Both the position numbers and the translations under genes were made by a program. From the NCBI GenBank assembly GCA_028281535.1, contig JANQJS010000049.1, positions 163,765 through 227,764 on the forward strand: a stretch of DNA of 64,000 bases, given 5' to 3'. Shown piece by piece: positions 1-9,500 of this stretch. Under the pieces are notes generated by a model, which saw nothing but the letters and a program-made list of their open reading frames with translations, did no database searches and was not told the origin of the DNA. The stretch is from Sedimentisphaerales bacterium. Lineage in GTDB: Bacteria; Planctomycetota; Phycisphaerae; Sedimentisphaerales; SM23-30. Positions within the stretch are counted from its first letter, which is position 1. Each line of letters starts with the position of its first letter.

Positions 1-192
1 TGGATTTCCTTTTCGGGGCTTAAGCGTGATGCTTTTTGTAACAAACCCGCCAAGTTGGGTAACGGGTACAAAATCATTTAATTCATATGTGTATCCGCAA
101 GTCCCTGACGCTGTCATCACGGGATTGGATAACATAAATGGTCCAAGTTGGACCGAAAGATCTGGTTTTATTTTGGGCTTACTATCAGTCAT
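1..192 (-). CDS. pyrD: Dihydroorotate dehydrogenase, catalytic subunit (partial, N-terminus only)
   Basis: Only the first 64 codons lie in the window; the gene runs off the left edge. The reading frame from ATG at 192-190 gives a class 1 dihydroorotate dehydrogenase start, including NPVMTASGTCGYTYE and GGFVTKSITLKPRKGNP, the strand and FMN-site region of PyrD type 1B. It oxidises dihydroorotate to orotate in pyrimidine synthesis, passing electrons through FMN to the PyrK partner. The ATG overlaps the pyrK stop by 8 nt (ATGACTGA), so the two are translationally coupled. The reading is secure although short. Confidence 0.9.
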   Translation of the reverse strand, partial: MTDSKPKIKPDLSVQLGPFMLSNPVMTASGTCGYTYELNDFVPVTQLGGFVTKSITLKPRKGNP

Positions 193-1141
193 ATTTCTCC
201 CAGGCGATTTTTTGGGAATCGAAGACCGGGCCGCTGACGCAGACCAGTTCATATTTTGTATTATCGTTGGACCGATCTGTGTTTTCTGGGTCGATCCAGG
301 CTGGTACGATGCAGGATTGGCAAACGCCAAATCCACAGGCCATGTAAGCTTCCATGCAGACCTGGCAGTTCATATTTTGCTTTAAGGCTAAATCGGCAAC
401 TGCATGCAGCATGGCGTCAGGGCCGCAGGCAAAAATTTGAGCGTCCTTCCAATCTGGATTTTCACTCAAGAATTGTTCGAGTGCCGCGACCGCATTTCCC
501 TTAAAGCCATAGCTGCCATCGTCAGTTGCAATGATGCTCGGTGTTTTGCTGCGATTGAATTGCGAAAGTCGCATTAGTGGTTTAGTTGGTGGTTGATCCG
601 CATTTTCAGCACTGATAGATAAATCGAAGTTGCTGATGGATCGCATACCCGCAAAACCTATTGTCTCACAATTTGGTAATTTAGATAGAATGTCAGCCAA
701 GAATAGTAATGGGGGGATGCCAATGCCTCCTCCGACGAGGACCGCTTTAGAGAGATTTTTGTTTGAAAGGTCAAATCCGTTCCCAAGCGGGCCTAAAATG
801 CTCGTAGGGCTTTCCAGGAGGGCATTCGCCATCCATTCAGTCCCAGGGCCAATCACATTATGGATTACTTCAACGATGAGCTTGTCAGAGCTTTCTTCGA
901 TTGAGGCAATACTGAATGGTCTACGTAAAAATGGGTTGTTTGGGCTGTTTGTTTCGCCGCTTCTGCAGGCAATTTGGATAAATTGGCCGGGTCGTGCATT
1001 GGCAAGAAGTTGCGCATTTTCCAGGTCGAGTTCAAATTTCAGAGATTTGTACTCGGCTCCCAGATCAAACTTCTTGTGAATTCTGGCTTTAAACTCGCCT
1101 CGGGTGGGCGTTTGCGGTGATGTTTGTTGTTGGCAATCCAT
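185..1141 (-). CDS. pyrK: Dihydroorotate dehydrogenase electron-transfer subunit
   Basis: PyrK (318 aa) carries electrons from the PyrD FMN to NAD+ through FAD and a [2Fe-2S] cluster. The FAD-binding motif RRPFSIAS lies near residue 73, the NAD-binding glycine motif GGGIGIPPL near 140, a CGPDAML motif near 240, and the cluster cysteines near 261-276 (CMEAYMACGFGVCQSC) with a later cysteine in ELVCVSGPVF. It is somewhat longer than the usual 250-290 aa because of an N-terminal Gln/Thr-rich extension. It overlaps pyrD by 8 nt. It is preceded by a terminator-containing leader (1205-1338), so its transcription may be attenuated. The other de novo pyrimidine genes in the window (pyrB, pyrC, pyrR) are 24 kb away. 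Confidence 0.93.
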   Translation of the reverse strand: MDCQQQTSPQTPTRGEFKARIHKKFDLGAEYKSLKFELDLENAQLLANARPGQFIQIACRSGETNSPNNPFLRRPFSIASIEESSDKLIVEVIHNVIGPGTEWMANALLESPTSILGPLGNGFDLSNKNLSKAVLVGGGIGIPPLLFLADILSKLPNCETIGFAGMRSISNFDLSISAENADQPPTKPLMRLSQFNRSKTPSIIATDDGSYGFKGNAVAALEQFLSENPDWKDAQIFACGPDAMLHAVADLALKQNMNCQVCMEAYMACGFGVCQSCIVPAWIDPENTDRSNDNTKYELVCVSGPVFDSQKIAWEKYD

Positions 1142-1204
1142 TTTAACTTATTCTAATATAATCGCTTATGAAGCTTTTGTCGCATGTTTTTCCGTAAAAT
1201 GCGC

Positions 1205-1243
1205 AAAAAAAACTTCCGGAACAGATATTGTCCATCCCGGAAG
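1205..1243 (-). terminator. Rho-independent terminator before pyrK
   Basis: On the minus strand CTTCCGG (1243-1237) pairs with CCGGAAG (1219-1213) around a 17-nt loop and is followed by eight T (1212-1205). It sits between the promoter at 1345-1373 and pyrK. Confidence 0.75.
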
Positions 1244-1338
1244 TACGCCACGGCCAAAAATATCTACTACGGTTCCAAGGAAGTCGCAGTAGAGCCGCAT
1301 GATTCGTAAAGCCCCGCGGGGTCATTTTCACATTCGAA
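1205..1338 (-). ncRNA. Candidate attenuator leader or small RNA upstream of pyrK
   Basis: A near-perfect promoter (1345-1373) should start an RNA near 1335-1338 that ends at an intrinsic terminator (1205-1243), giving about 130 nt. No convincing ORF lies inside. Seen structures: an 8-bp stem CTACTGCG/CGTAGTAG (1285-1292 with 1264-1271, one G-U pair); the terminator stem; and a competing 7-bp pairing AGATATT/AATATCT (1259-1265 with 1223-1229) whose 3' arm lies in the terminator loop. The latter pairing spans the terminator's 5' arm, so it could act as antiterminator. pyrK starts 64 nt past the T-run with no equally good promoter between. No PyrR-binding consensus loop was recognised. It could instead be an independent small RNA. 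Confidence 0.5.
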
Positions 1339-1344
1339 GAGAAG

Positions 1345-1373
1345 AGTATAGCAACCGCCCAAAAGGGTGTCAA
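1345..1373 (-). promoter_or_regulatory. Sigma70-type promoter for the pyrK leader
   Basis: TTGACA (1373-1368), 17-bp spacer, TATACT (1350-1345) on the minus strand: a full -35 consensus and a five-of-six -10 with ideal spacing. It points toward the leader and pyrK. Confidence 0.8.
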
Positions 1374-1538
1374 CGCATGGCGAGATTATTTGAGAGTAGG
1401 AGCGGTGTGGGTATAAGTGTTTTATTATTAAGGAATTATAGTATTGTTTGGAAGGCGGGGTGTTGTGAGTTTCCGGGCTTGGGATCCTATAATTCTCTGT
1501 CACTCAAACAGATAGATCTTTTGTTAACAGGTAGGAAT

Positions 1539-2171
1539 TTATTTTTTATTAAGCGAGAGAATCAGCTCGATTTCACCGATAGGCCGGTCAAGTTTTTGGG
1601 CAATATGGACGGCGGATTTGCCCTGGTTGGCGAGATTCAGGATTTCTTGGGTTTGCTTATCATTTGAAATGTGGTTTGCCGGTTGCATTTGGGGTAAATT
1701 ATTTTGCTGGAGGTCCCAAGGTTTTGCCTGTGAGTTATTGACATTTTCGCTGTTTGATTTTCTTCGGAACTTATCAGAACCTCTTGAGTTTGAGGAAGTA
1801 TTGTTTAATTGATTTTCAAGTCGATCAATGGTTTTTTCAGCATCTTTGAGCAAAATTTCCAGTTTGGCAACACGTGTATCTATTTGGCCATTGATCTGCC
1901 GAGAGAGGTTTGCTAGTTCTGCCATGAGTTCACTAATTTGAGATTGAATGATGTTAGATTCACCTTTAGGCATTTGCCTAGCGACCCGTTCGTTGACAGA
2001 TGCTTGATCTTTGATCTGGCTCATTTTGACCCGTTTTAGAGTGCTGCGGACCATGAACCAGGCAAGTATGATAATAGCAAATGTCCAAATAATGATGATA
2101 TCTGTAAACCCATCATCGCTTTTGGAAGCAGTGTCTGCTTGTGCTAGAAAAATACTAAATGTGACTATCAT
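1539..2171 (-). CDS. Membrane-anchored coiled-coil protein with C-terminal HTH-like helix pair
   Basis: The protein (210 aa) has one N-terminal membrane segment (about residues 24-42, IIIIWTFAIIILAWFMV), a long polar region rich in Gln/Asn/Leu with heptad-like spacing (about 75-125, probable coiled coil), a disordered Ser/Asn stretch, and a C-terminal segment (about 175-207) reading LNLANQGKSAVHIAQKLDRP then GEIELILSL. The last part resembles the short helix-turn-helix tail of DUF6115/SwrB-type proteins, an assignment from memory only. It is a single gene on the minus strand, with the terminator at 1205 some 300 nt downstream. No biochemical function can be assigned; an anchored regulatory or flagellum-related role is a guess. 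Confidence 0.6.
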   Translation of the reverse strand: MIVTFSIFLAQADTASKSDDGFTDIIIIWTFAIIILAWFMVRSTLKRVKMSQIKDQASVNERVARQMPKGESNIIQSQISELMAELANLSRQINGQIDTRVAKLEILLKDAEKTIDRLENQLNNTSSNSRGSDKFRRKSNSENVNNSQAKPWDLQQNNLPQMQPANHISNDKQTQEILNLANQGKSAVHIAQKLDRPIGEIELILSLNKK

Positions 2172-2332
2172 AGATTTTTTATAGCGTTAAATGTCCATGG
2201 TTACAAGACTAAAGCTTCTGATAAGTTTAATTCTGAAAAGAATCGATTCGTAATTGAGATTTTTATGTATAATGTCCTAGGCAACGTGGTAAATGAATTG
2301 TAATTGCAACTTTGAAGAGATTGGACAATATC

Positions 2333-3766
2333 ATGGGGTATCATCAACTTGGTTTAATAAAGATTGTTTTGCTTCTTTTTTTTACAGGGGGGCCATTTGC
2401 CTTTGCGGGAGGGATCACAACAACGCGGTTGGTATCAGGTTTGAATCGGCCTGTATTTGCTACAGCTCCTCAGGGGGATACTGATCGATTATTTATTGTG
2501 CATCAGGATACCGGATTTGGTGTGAGTCAGATTTCCATTCTGGATTTGAACACGAATTTGATTTTAGCTCAGCCTTTTTTGCAGATATCTCTTCGAACCA
2601 GTTGGGAACGCGGGCTGCTGGGTTTAGCATTTCATCCAGAATACTCCAATGCCTTGCATAGTGGGTATGGTCGATTTTATATTTATTATTCTTTTGGGTT
2701 TGGTGGATCAGGTGTGGATCATGTTTCTCGAATTTCTGAATTTCAGGTTAGCGGCAATCCTGACATCGCCGATCCTAATAGTGAGCGTGTCCTCATGGAA
2801 TTTGATCAACCTCAAGGTAATCATAATGGTGGTTGGCTTGGTTTCAGTCCGGAGGATCATTATTTATATATTTCGACCGGTGATGGCGGGGGACAAAATG
2901 ATAGTGATTCTGGTCATACCCCTGGTTTAGGGAATAGTCAGGATTTGTCGAATTTACTTGGTTGTATTTTGCGTATTGATGTGGATGGCAATAATTCTCC
3001 CAATGGCCAGTATGGTATTCCAGCGTCTAATCCATTTGTCAATGCGTTTGGGGAAGATGAAATTTGGTCTTATGGATTGCGGAATCCTTGGCGATGCAGT
3101 TTTGATCGTTTGACGGGTGATTTATATATAGCTGATGTGGGCCAAGAAGAGCGGGAAGAAGTTAATGTACAGTTGCCCAGCAGTTTGGGAGGTGAAAATT
3201 ATGGCTGGCGAGTGATGGAAGGAACGCGTTGTCATACTTCGGGTGATCCTCTGGATTGTTTTGATCCAAATTTTATTGACCCTGTCCATGAGTATGAGCA
3301 TGTGGGGGCTCCGAATGGAGGGGAGTCAATTACAGGTGGATATGTCTATAGAGGTCCCATTGCATCTCTTCGTGGTCACTACTTATTCGGAGATTTTAGT
3401 AGTAATCAAATATGGTCGTTTCGATATAGCGGACAGGTAAAAAGTGAATTTCAAAATCGCACGTCTGAATTAACGCCGGATGTTGGTTCCATCTCCAGTA
3501 TATCATCCTTTGGAGAGGATGCCGTTGGGAATTTATATATCCTGGATTTATTTGGTGGAGAAGTATTCAAAGTTATACCATCAGCAACATGGATTGATGC
3601 TGACTTTGATTGTGATGGTGATGTTGATTTAGACGACTTGTTGTTGCTAGTAAGTGATTGGTTGGGCAGTACAGATGCTTATGATATTGCTCCTGAGTTA
3701 GGTGACCAAAAAATTAACTTACTCGACTTTTCGCAATTTGTCTCTTCGTGGTTGGAAGGACTATAA
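2333..3766 (+). CDS. Secreted PQQ-type glucose/sorbosone dehydrogenase-like protein with dockerin-like C-terminus
   Basis: A six-bladed propeller of the glucose/sorbosone dehydrogenase family (PF07995) fills most of the protein: GLLGLAFHPEY near residue 90, NHNGGWLGFSPEDHYLYIS near 170, STGDGGGQND following, and GLRNPWRCSFDRLTGDLYIA near 255. Family members oxidise sugars or aldoses with PQQ. The last 60 residues hold a dockerin-like doublet (DFDCDGDVDLDDLLLL and a second DLxxFxxxWL helix). The start at ATG 2333 gives a signal peptide ending PFAFA; a TTG at 2312 would add seven residues and cannot be excluded. An extracellular or cell-surface location is inferred. Confidence 0.85.
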   Translation: MGYHQLGLIKIVLLLFFTGGPFAFAGGITTTRLVSGLNRPVFATAPQGDTDRLFIVHQDTGFGVSQISILDLNTNLILAQPFLQISLRTSWERGLLGLAFHPEYSNALHSGYGRFYIYYSFGFGGSGVDHVSRISEFQVSGNPDIADPNSERVLMEFDQPQGNHNGGWLGFSPEDHYLYISTGDGGGQNDSDSGHTPGLGNSQDLSNLLGCILRIDVDGNNSPNGQYGIPASNPFVNAFGEDEIWSYGLRNPWRCSFDRLTGDLYIADVGQEEREEVNVQLPSSLGGENYGWRVMEGTRCHTSGDPLDCFDPNFIDPVHEYEHVGAPNGGESITGGYVYRGPIASLRGHYLFGDFSSNQIWSFRYSGQVKSEFQNRTSELTPDVGSISSISSFGEDAVGNLYILDLFGGEVFKVIPSATWIDADFDCDGDVDLDDLLLLVSDWLGSTDAYDIAPELGDQKINLLDFSQFVSSWLEGL

Positions 3767-3804
3767 ACAATCTGATAGCCCTTCCAAATTGTATGAATGG
3801 GTTT

Positions 3805-4039
3805 CTATCTTTTGCGTTTTTTGAACACAATCATACCCTCCGATGCTCAATAAGCTCATCGTAATAGGTTCTGGAATGACTTGGAATGAGGCGCTATTAG
3901 AATTCCTAATACCGATTGGATAAGAAGGCCTATGATCGAATGACTTTGAGTGTTTTTTGATAATTTTATTATCGGGCTCTTGGTTGTTTTCGATAAAACA
4001 CATCTCTATTTCAGTACCGATAAACCAGAGGCATTGCAA
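3805..4039 (-). pseudogene. Frameshifted PEP-CTERM protein remnant
   Basis: On the minus strand one frame reads ...SASFQVIPEPITMSLLSIGG, the start of a PEP-CTERM sorting signal, and then loses the pattern. Switching frame by one base in the GGAGGGT run (3836-3842) restores GMIVFKKRKR followed by TAG (3805-3807), exactly the hydrophobic helix and basic tail expected. Only about 50 unremarkable residues precede the signal, so no mature domain remains. This is best read as a decayed gene with a one-base insertion; a sequencing error or a frameshift in a short real gene are alternatives. The two intact PEP-CTERM proteins at 42896-43519 and 44536-45213 show the normal form. Confidence 0.6.
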
Positions 4040-4202
4040 TTTGTTGAAGTTATGTTCTCTCTATTGGCATGAAATATTCGTTATATATCTCGCTGTGTTG
4101 ATGCGATTAAGTTGTATTAGGTAGATTCCGATAGTTCATAAATATGATATATCAACTATTTAGGGTGGAAATCATCATTTTTATGTACACAAGGAATGTG
4201 CT

Positions 4203-6497
4203 ATGAAAGGCCATATTAAGACAAGCCAGAAGTTACAAGCTGAAAGAGCCTCGCTTACTAAAGCAAGTAAATTGCATTTTGTTCATTGGTGTGTTATCGC
4301 ATTATCATTATGCATCACTGTGGCCGCCTGGTATTTTTCTTCACTTCAAATTAATGAAAAGATTGCTAATGAATTTGATCGTCAAGCTAATCAGGTTTTG
4401 GAATTAATTTCAGAGCGTATGAGTAAATATGAAGATGGTTTGTGGGGAGGGGTCTCTGCGATCCAGGCCCAAGGTGGAGATATTTCATACAAAGATTGGG
4501 CTACGTTTTCAGAGAGTTTACGTATTGATGAGAAGTATCCGGGAATTAATGGTATCGGTGTGATTCATTATGTCCCCCCCCAACGATTGGATCATTATCT
4601 TAAGGAGCAACGAAAAGATCGGGCAGATTATTCTTTACACCCAGAACATGACGAAAATGAATATTGGCCAATTACGTATATCGAACCTTTTTCTGCCAAT
4701 GCCAAAGCGGTGGGTTTAGATATGGCACATGAAACGAATCGTTTTACTGCCGCAAAAAAAGCACGCGATACTGGGCAGGCACAAATTACCGGTCCTATTG
4801 TATTGGTTCAGGATTCTGGTAAAACGGCTGGGTTTTTGTTTTACGCACCTTTTTATAAAGGGGGTGTATATGATTCACTCGTGCAGCGTCAAAAGCATTT
4901 TACCGGTTTGGTGTATGCTCCTTTTGTTGTCAATAAATTGATGGCAGGAACGTTAGAAAAAGAGAAACGCCAGCTCGGTATAAAGATTACCGATGGTGAT
5001 CAAATTATATATGATGAAAATGTTGCCCAGGAAGAAGATTATGATGATAATCCTTTGTTTAAAAAGAGGGCATATATTGACTTTTATGGTCGGACATGGG
5101 TTTTTGATATCTGGAGTGCTCAATCCTTTAGGGCTTCTGCTTCGAGTAGTCAGCCATTAATGATATTATTGGGTGGAATCTTTATTGACTCACTCTTATT
5201 TTTCTTGTTTGTTTCTTTAACTAGAGCAAACCGACGGGCCGTTAGTTTTGCAGATAGTATGAATAGAGAATTACAAGTGAATCAACATGATCTGGAAGCA
5301 TCTAATGCTGAATTGGTTAAAGCGAAAGTTACCGCTGAGTTGGCGAGTCAATCAAAAAGTGAGTTTCTGGCAAAGATGAGTCATGAAATTAGGACTCCGA
5401 TGAATGCGGTGCTGGGTTATACTGAACTTCTTAAGGATTCAAACTTAAATCAAGAGCAGCAGAAAAATGTGGATATTATTCACTTAAGCGGAACATCCTT
5501 GTTACAAATTATCAATGACATTCTTGATTTTTCTAAAATTGAAGCTGGGAAGATGGAGCTGGAATCGGTTGTGTTTGATCCTCGAAAATTGGCGAATGAG
5601 GTTTGCGATATGAATCGAGCCCATTGTCCTTCCGGTGTTGCGTTGCGGTGTATTATCGATGAAGATATGCCTGGTCATGTTGTGGGTGACCCTGGACGTT
5701 TGTGCCAGATCTTGATTAACCTGTTAGGTAATTCAATTAAATTTACTTGTGATGGATCGATTGAATTGGTCGTGGAGTTTATGCAAGAATTAAATGGACA
5801 TGCCGTCATACAGTATTCAGTGGTCGATACCGGCGTTGGAATTGCTCCGGAAAAACAAGATCAAATATTTGAAGAGTTTCAACAGGCAGACAATTCAACT
5901 ACGCGAGAATATGGTGGTACAGGCCTAGGTTTAGCTATTTCAAGACGTTTAGTTGGAATGATGAATAGTCAGTTGTACTTGGAAAGTGAGCTTGGCAAAG
6001 GATCAACGTTTTACTTTACCTTGATGTTGCCAATAGCTAAAGAACAGCAGCTTCGTTCAGATTATAATATTGAGCCTGGTCAGCCGGCGACCGTATCAGA
6101 TACTGGTAAAAAACATCGCATATTATTGGCAGAGGATAACATTACCAATCAGAAATTGATTGTAAAAGTGTTAGAGTGTTTGGACTGTCAAATAGATATC
6201 GCGATAAATGGGCAGGAAGCTGTTGAAACAGTTGCCGAAAAAGATGGGGGGTATGATTTGATTTTCATGGATATGCAAATGCCTGAAATGAATGGTTTAC
6301 AGGCGTCGCAATCGATCCGTGAATTGGGTTATGAGCATTTGCCAATTATCGCATTGACGGCTAACGCGTTTGATGATGATCGCGATTTATGTTTAGAATC
6401 TGGTATGAATGATTTTCTTAGTAAGCCAGTCAGTCGGCAGGATCTTTTGGGCATGATCAATAAATGGATTGTTCAATTGGATAATGTTTCTGTCTAA
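4203..6497 (+). CDS. CHASE-domain hybrid sensor histidine kinase/response regulator
   Basis: In order over 764 aa: a membrane helix (about 27-48); a periplasmic CHASE-type sensor domain (about 75-300, with INGIGVIHYVPP and YIEPFSANAKAVGLDMA); a second helix (about 318-340); HisKA with phospho-acceptor SHEIRTPMNAVLGY near 396; HATPase_c with DTGVGIAPEKQDQIFEEFQ and GGTGLGLAISRR; and a receiver domain (about 637-755) with LAEDN and phospho-acceptor Asp in FMDMQMPEMNG. CHASE domains bind small extracellular ligands. There is no output domain and no paired regulator nearby, so phosphotransfer probably passes to an unlinked partner. AAGGAA a few bases upstream supports the ATG start. It converges with the giant gene that ends at 6515, leaving 17 nt. 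Confidence 0.92.
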   Translation: MKGHIKTSQKLQAERASLTKASKLHFVHWCVIALSLCITVAAWYFSSLQINEKIANEFDRQANQVLELISERMSKYEDGLWGGVSAIQAQGGDISYKDWATFSESLRIDEKYPGINGIGVIHYVPPQRLDHYLKEQRKDRADYSLHPEHDENEYWPITYIEPFSANAKAVGLDMAHETNRFTAAKKARDTGQAQITGPIVLVQDSGKTAGFLFYAPFYKGGVYDSLVQRQKHFTGLVYAPFVVNKLMAGTLEKEKRQLGIKITDGDQIIYDENVAQEEDYDDNPLFKKRAYIDFYGRTWVFDIWSAQSFRASASSSQPLMILLGGIFIDSLLFFLFVSLTRANRRAVSFADSMNRELQVNQHDLEASNAELVKAKVTAELASQSKSEFLAKMSHEIRTPMNAVLGYTELLKDSNLNQEQQKNVDIIHLSGTSLLQIINDILDFSKIEAGKMELESVVFDPRKLANEVCDMNRAHCPSGVALRCIIDEDMPGHVVGDPGRLCQILINLLGNSIKFTCDGSIELVVEFMQELNGHAVIQYSVVDTGVGIAPEKQDQIFEEFQQADNSTTREYGGTGLGLAISRRLVGMMNSQLYLESELGKGSTFYFTLMLPIAKEQQLRSDYNIEPGQPATVSDTGKKHRILLAEDNITNQKLIVKVLECLDCQIDIAINGQEAVETVAEKDGGYDLIFMDMQMPEMNGLQASQSIRELGYEHLPIIALTANAFDDDRDLCLESGMNDFLSKPVSRQDLLGMINKWIVQLDNVSV

Positions 6498-6514
6498 ACA
6501 CCTCTGTTTTATAA

Positions 6515-9500
6515 TTAGAAAATGATGATAATGTCATCGTCGTCGTCATCACCGAGATCAATCTCTTGCGATAAGATACTGATGATAAAGTTGTCTGGTA
6601 GAAATGTATTTCCTTTTCCAATCTTGACCGATTTAATATCTGTCGAAGCATATAAGCCATAATTTTCAGTCGTTTCCAGATCAATGCTACTCAGTTTAAC
6701 GCTACCAATCGTGCCATCGGCTGGAGGAAGGCTCAGTAGAATGTCTTCAGTTTGTGGAACAACAGGAAGTGTGCCAGCTGAGATATAACTCTTGGAGAAA
6801 ATTCCTTTGGCACCAACGGATTTGATATTACCACTTCCGGGATTGTCTACTCCATCGACGGCTTGCAAACCTAGGGCACCATCGTTACCGACATCATATC
6901 CACCCAGAATAAAACTATCGATAATATCTTTTGCAATATTGACTTTGCCAATATTTTTACCTGCACTGATGATTGCCTGATCGAGGTTGGCTGCTTGAAG
7001 TGAGCCAATATTATTTCCTGCTCTAGCAACCCCGCTAAATGTGCCTGCTTTTGTGGAAATTTTACCAATGGAATCGTTCGCAAGAATTTGTCCCGTGATA
7101 TCATTGGCAGCAGATAAGCTGGATACATTTCCGGTGCGAGCTTGTACATCTGCGCCAAAAGCTTCATTTTTAATACTAAGTTTGGCAATCTCGTCAGCAA
7201 AAATAGCTCCGCTGGTAAATGTGTTAAATTGTGCTGATTTAATATTACCTGCCAGATCGATGAGAACACCACTGGCCACATCACCTACTTTAAATGAGGT
7301 GCCTTTGGTTGAAGCTGTGCTGGTTTCAATTTTGACATTTTTATCAATTTGACCAACAGTAACGCTATCGAGACTTTTCTGGATAAAGACATCATCTGTC
7401 AGGATGGTTGATTTGCCATTAATTTTTCCCATGGATCCTAATACACGTAAGTGGCCGATTTCGGCAAACCCATCACCTCCTTTGGTTTTGATATTCAGCG
7501 AATTACCTGATTGTGTATTATTGAGTTTGATTAAGGAAGCAAAAATGTTTTCACCTGTGATTTGGGTTCCTTTTTTACCACTATCTTCATTCAAATTACT
7601 TCCGGTAAAGGTGACTTCTCCGGTGGCGCCTTTGGCAGACAATGAAATGATTGTGCCATCGTCATCTTGATAGGTTATCGATTTTGCCAGGCCATCTCCA
7701 AAGGTGACGGTCAGTTCATCTAGGGGCAGAGCTTCCTGGTAGCCAAAATCTGCTGTGTTAAAATCGAACCCTTCTGTCAAAATGAGCGGTAAGGGGTTAT
7801 TACCAGTGATATTGACAAAATTATCAAGGTCATTATTTTGATCGGTGACATCGACAATATAATTGCCCGCGGCAAGCCCTATGAAATCGTATAGTCCTAA
7901 TGCGTTTGTTGCAGTGCTACTAACCAGAGTGTCATTACCATCGATGATTTGGTTATTGTTGTTGTCTTTATATAAGTCGACAGTAATATTAGGGATGCCA
8001 AGTTCGCCGATGTCTTGTATGCCATTGCCGTTGCCATCATTAAAGATTGTATCACCAATGGAGGCTGTGTTGGGATTGGCATTTTGTGAATTACCAAAAT
8101 TGAGACTGTCGTAGGATTGGCCGGAAAATTGAACATTCAGCACGCCATCAGGGTTAGGGGGATTTTCAGTTGTTTGGAACCAGCCTTCTTGTTGCACTTC
8201 ACGGACGTGGTATACGCCAGGATCAACCACAAAGACATAATTGCCATTTGCATCTGTTTTAGTAAAGACTTCCAGACTACCACCATCGGCGGTGCCATCC
8301 ATGCCTTCAACCGAATGATTTAAAATGCCATCGTCATTGGCATCCAGGAAGATCACCCAGTTGGCCAGGCCTGGTTCATCGTTGTCTCGAAGTCCATTAC
8401 TATTGATGTCATGAAATTTCTTACCGGATAGCGTGGATATCAGCGGGGCATTACCAAAATGTAGAGTCAGATTATCGCCACTGTTGAATGTAACAATATG
8501 TGAACCATTATTTGTGGTTGGAAAGGTTTGTTCCCATTGCAGATTTTGTTGATTGGTGGGCACTTCATCAATTTTATAGTTGGCTGTGGCTAGGTTTTCA
8601 AACACATATTCGCCAAATATATTGGTTGTAGTTTCCTGGTCGATGCTGCCATCATTATCTTTGTCTAAGGTGATTCTCCAACCGGCCAAACCAGGTTCAT
8701 CAGGATCAAAAACGCCATTATTGTTAAGGTCAGCGAATTTGACTCCGGAGATTTTTCCTAAATTCGTATTACCGAAATCGTTATCAAAAAAAGCTCCGCC
8801 GCTCTGAATGGTATGGGTATAAAAAACCGATTCTGGATACGTTTGCACCCAACCTGGCTGACTAACTTCCTTGATTGTAAAATCACCAGGAGTAAAATTA
8901 AGCCGAGGACCAATATTTTCAAACGCATATTCACCATTTTCGTCTGTGATTGTTTCAAAATCTTTAATGCCATCATTGTTCAAATCAAGTTGAATGGTCC
9001 AGTTTGGCAAGCCTGGTTCGCCAGGATTACGAATGCCATTGCCATTAATGTCTTCATATTTTGAACCGCGAATCAGCATGTTTTCAAAATTACCAAATTC
9101 ATAGCTGCCCAGGTTGCCACCGCTAACAATGGGTTCTGGCGTTGCAAGCCATTGTGTTTGTGTCCAACCTTCTTTGAGCTCTTCGTAGATCATAAAAACG
9201 CGATCTTTGCCTGGATCACCTGGTCCGACATCGGTAAAGAAGTAATTTCCTTCGCCGTTGGTTGTGGTTGTCATATCCATGGTGCCATCGTTATTCAGAT
9301 CAAGCTTGAATGTCCAATTAGCCAGGCCAGGCTCGCCAGGGTCACGACTGCCGTTTCCATTAATGTCTTCATATTTGGTTCCACTAATATCCATATTTTC
9401 GAAATTACCAAAATCGAAATCTTGTATAATCAGGCCACTTGAATATGGAATAGGAGATGGATCGCCATCGGTTTGTGTCCAACCATCTTTGAGCGTTTCT

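Noticed and set aside
1143..1373. 76-codon ORF on the minus strand before pyrK
   Set aside because: No ribosome-binding site or homologous look; it covers the promoter and terminator of the leader RNA.
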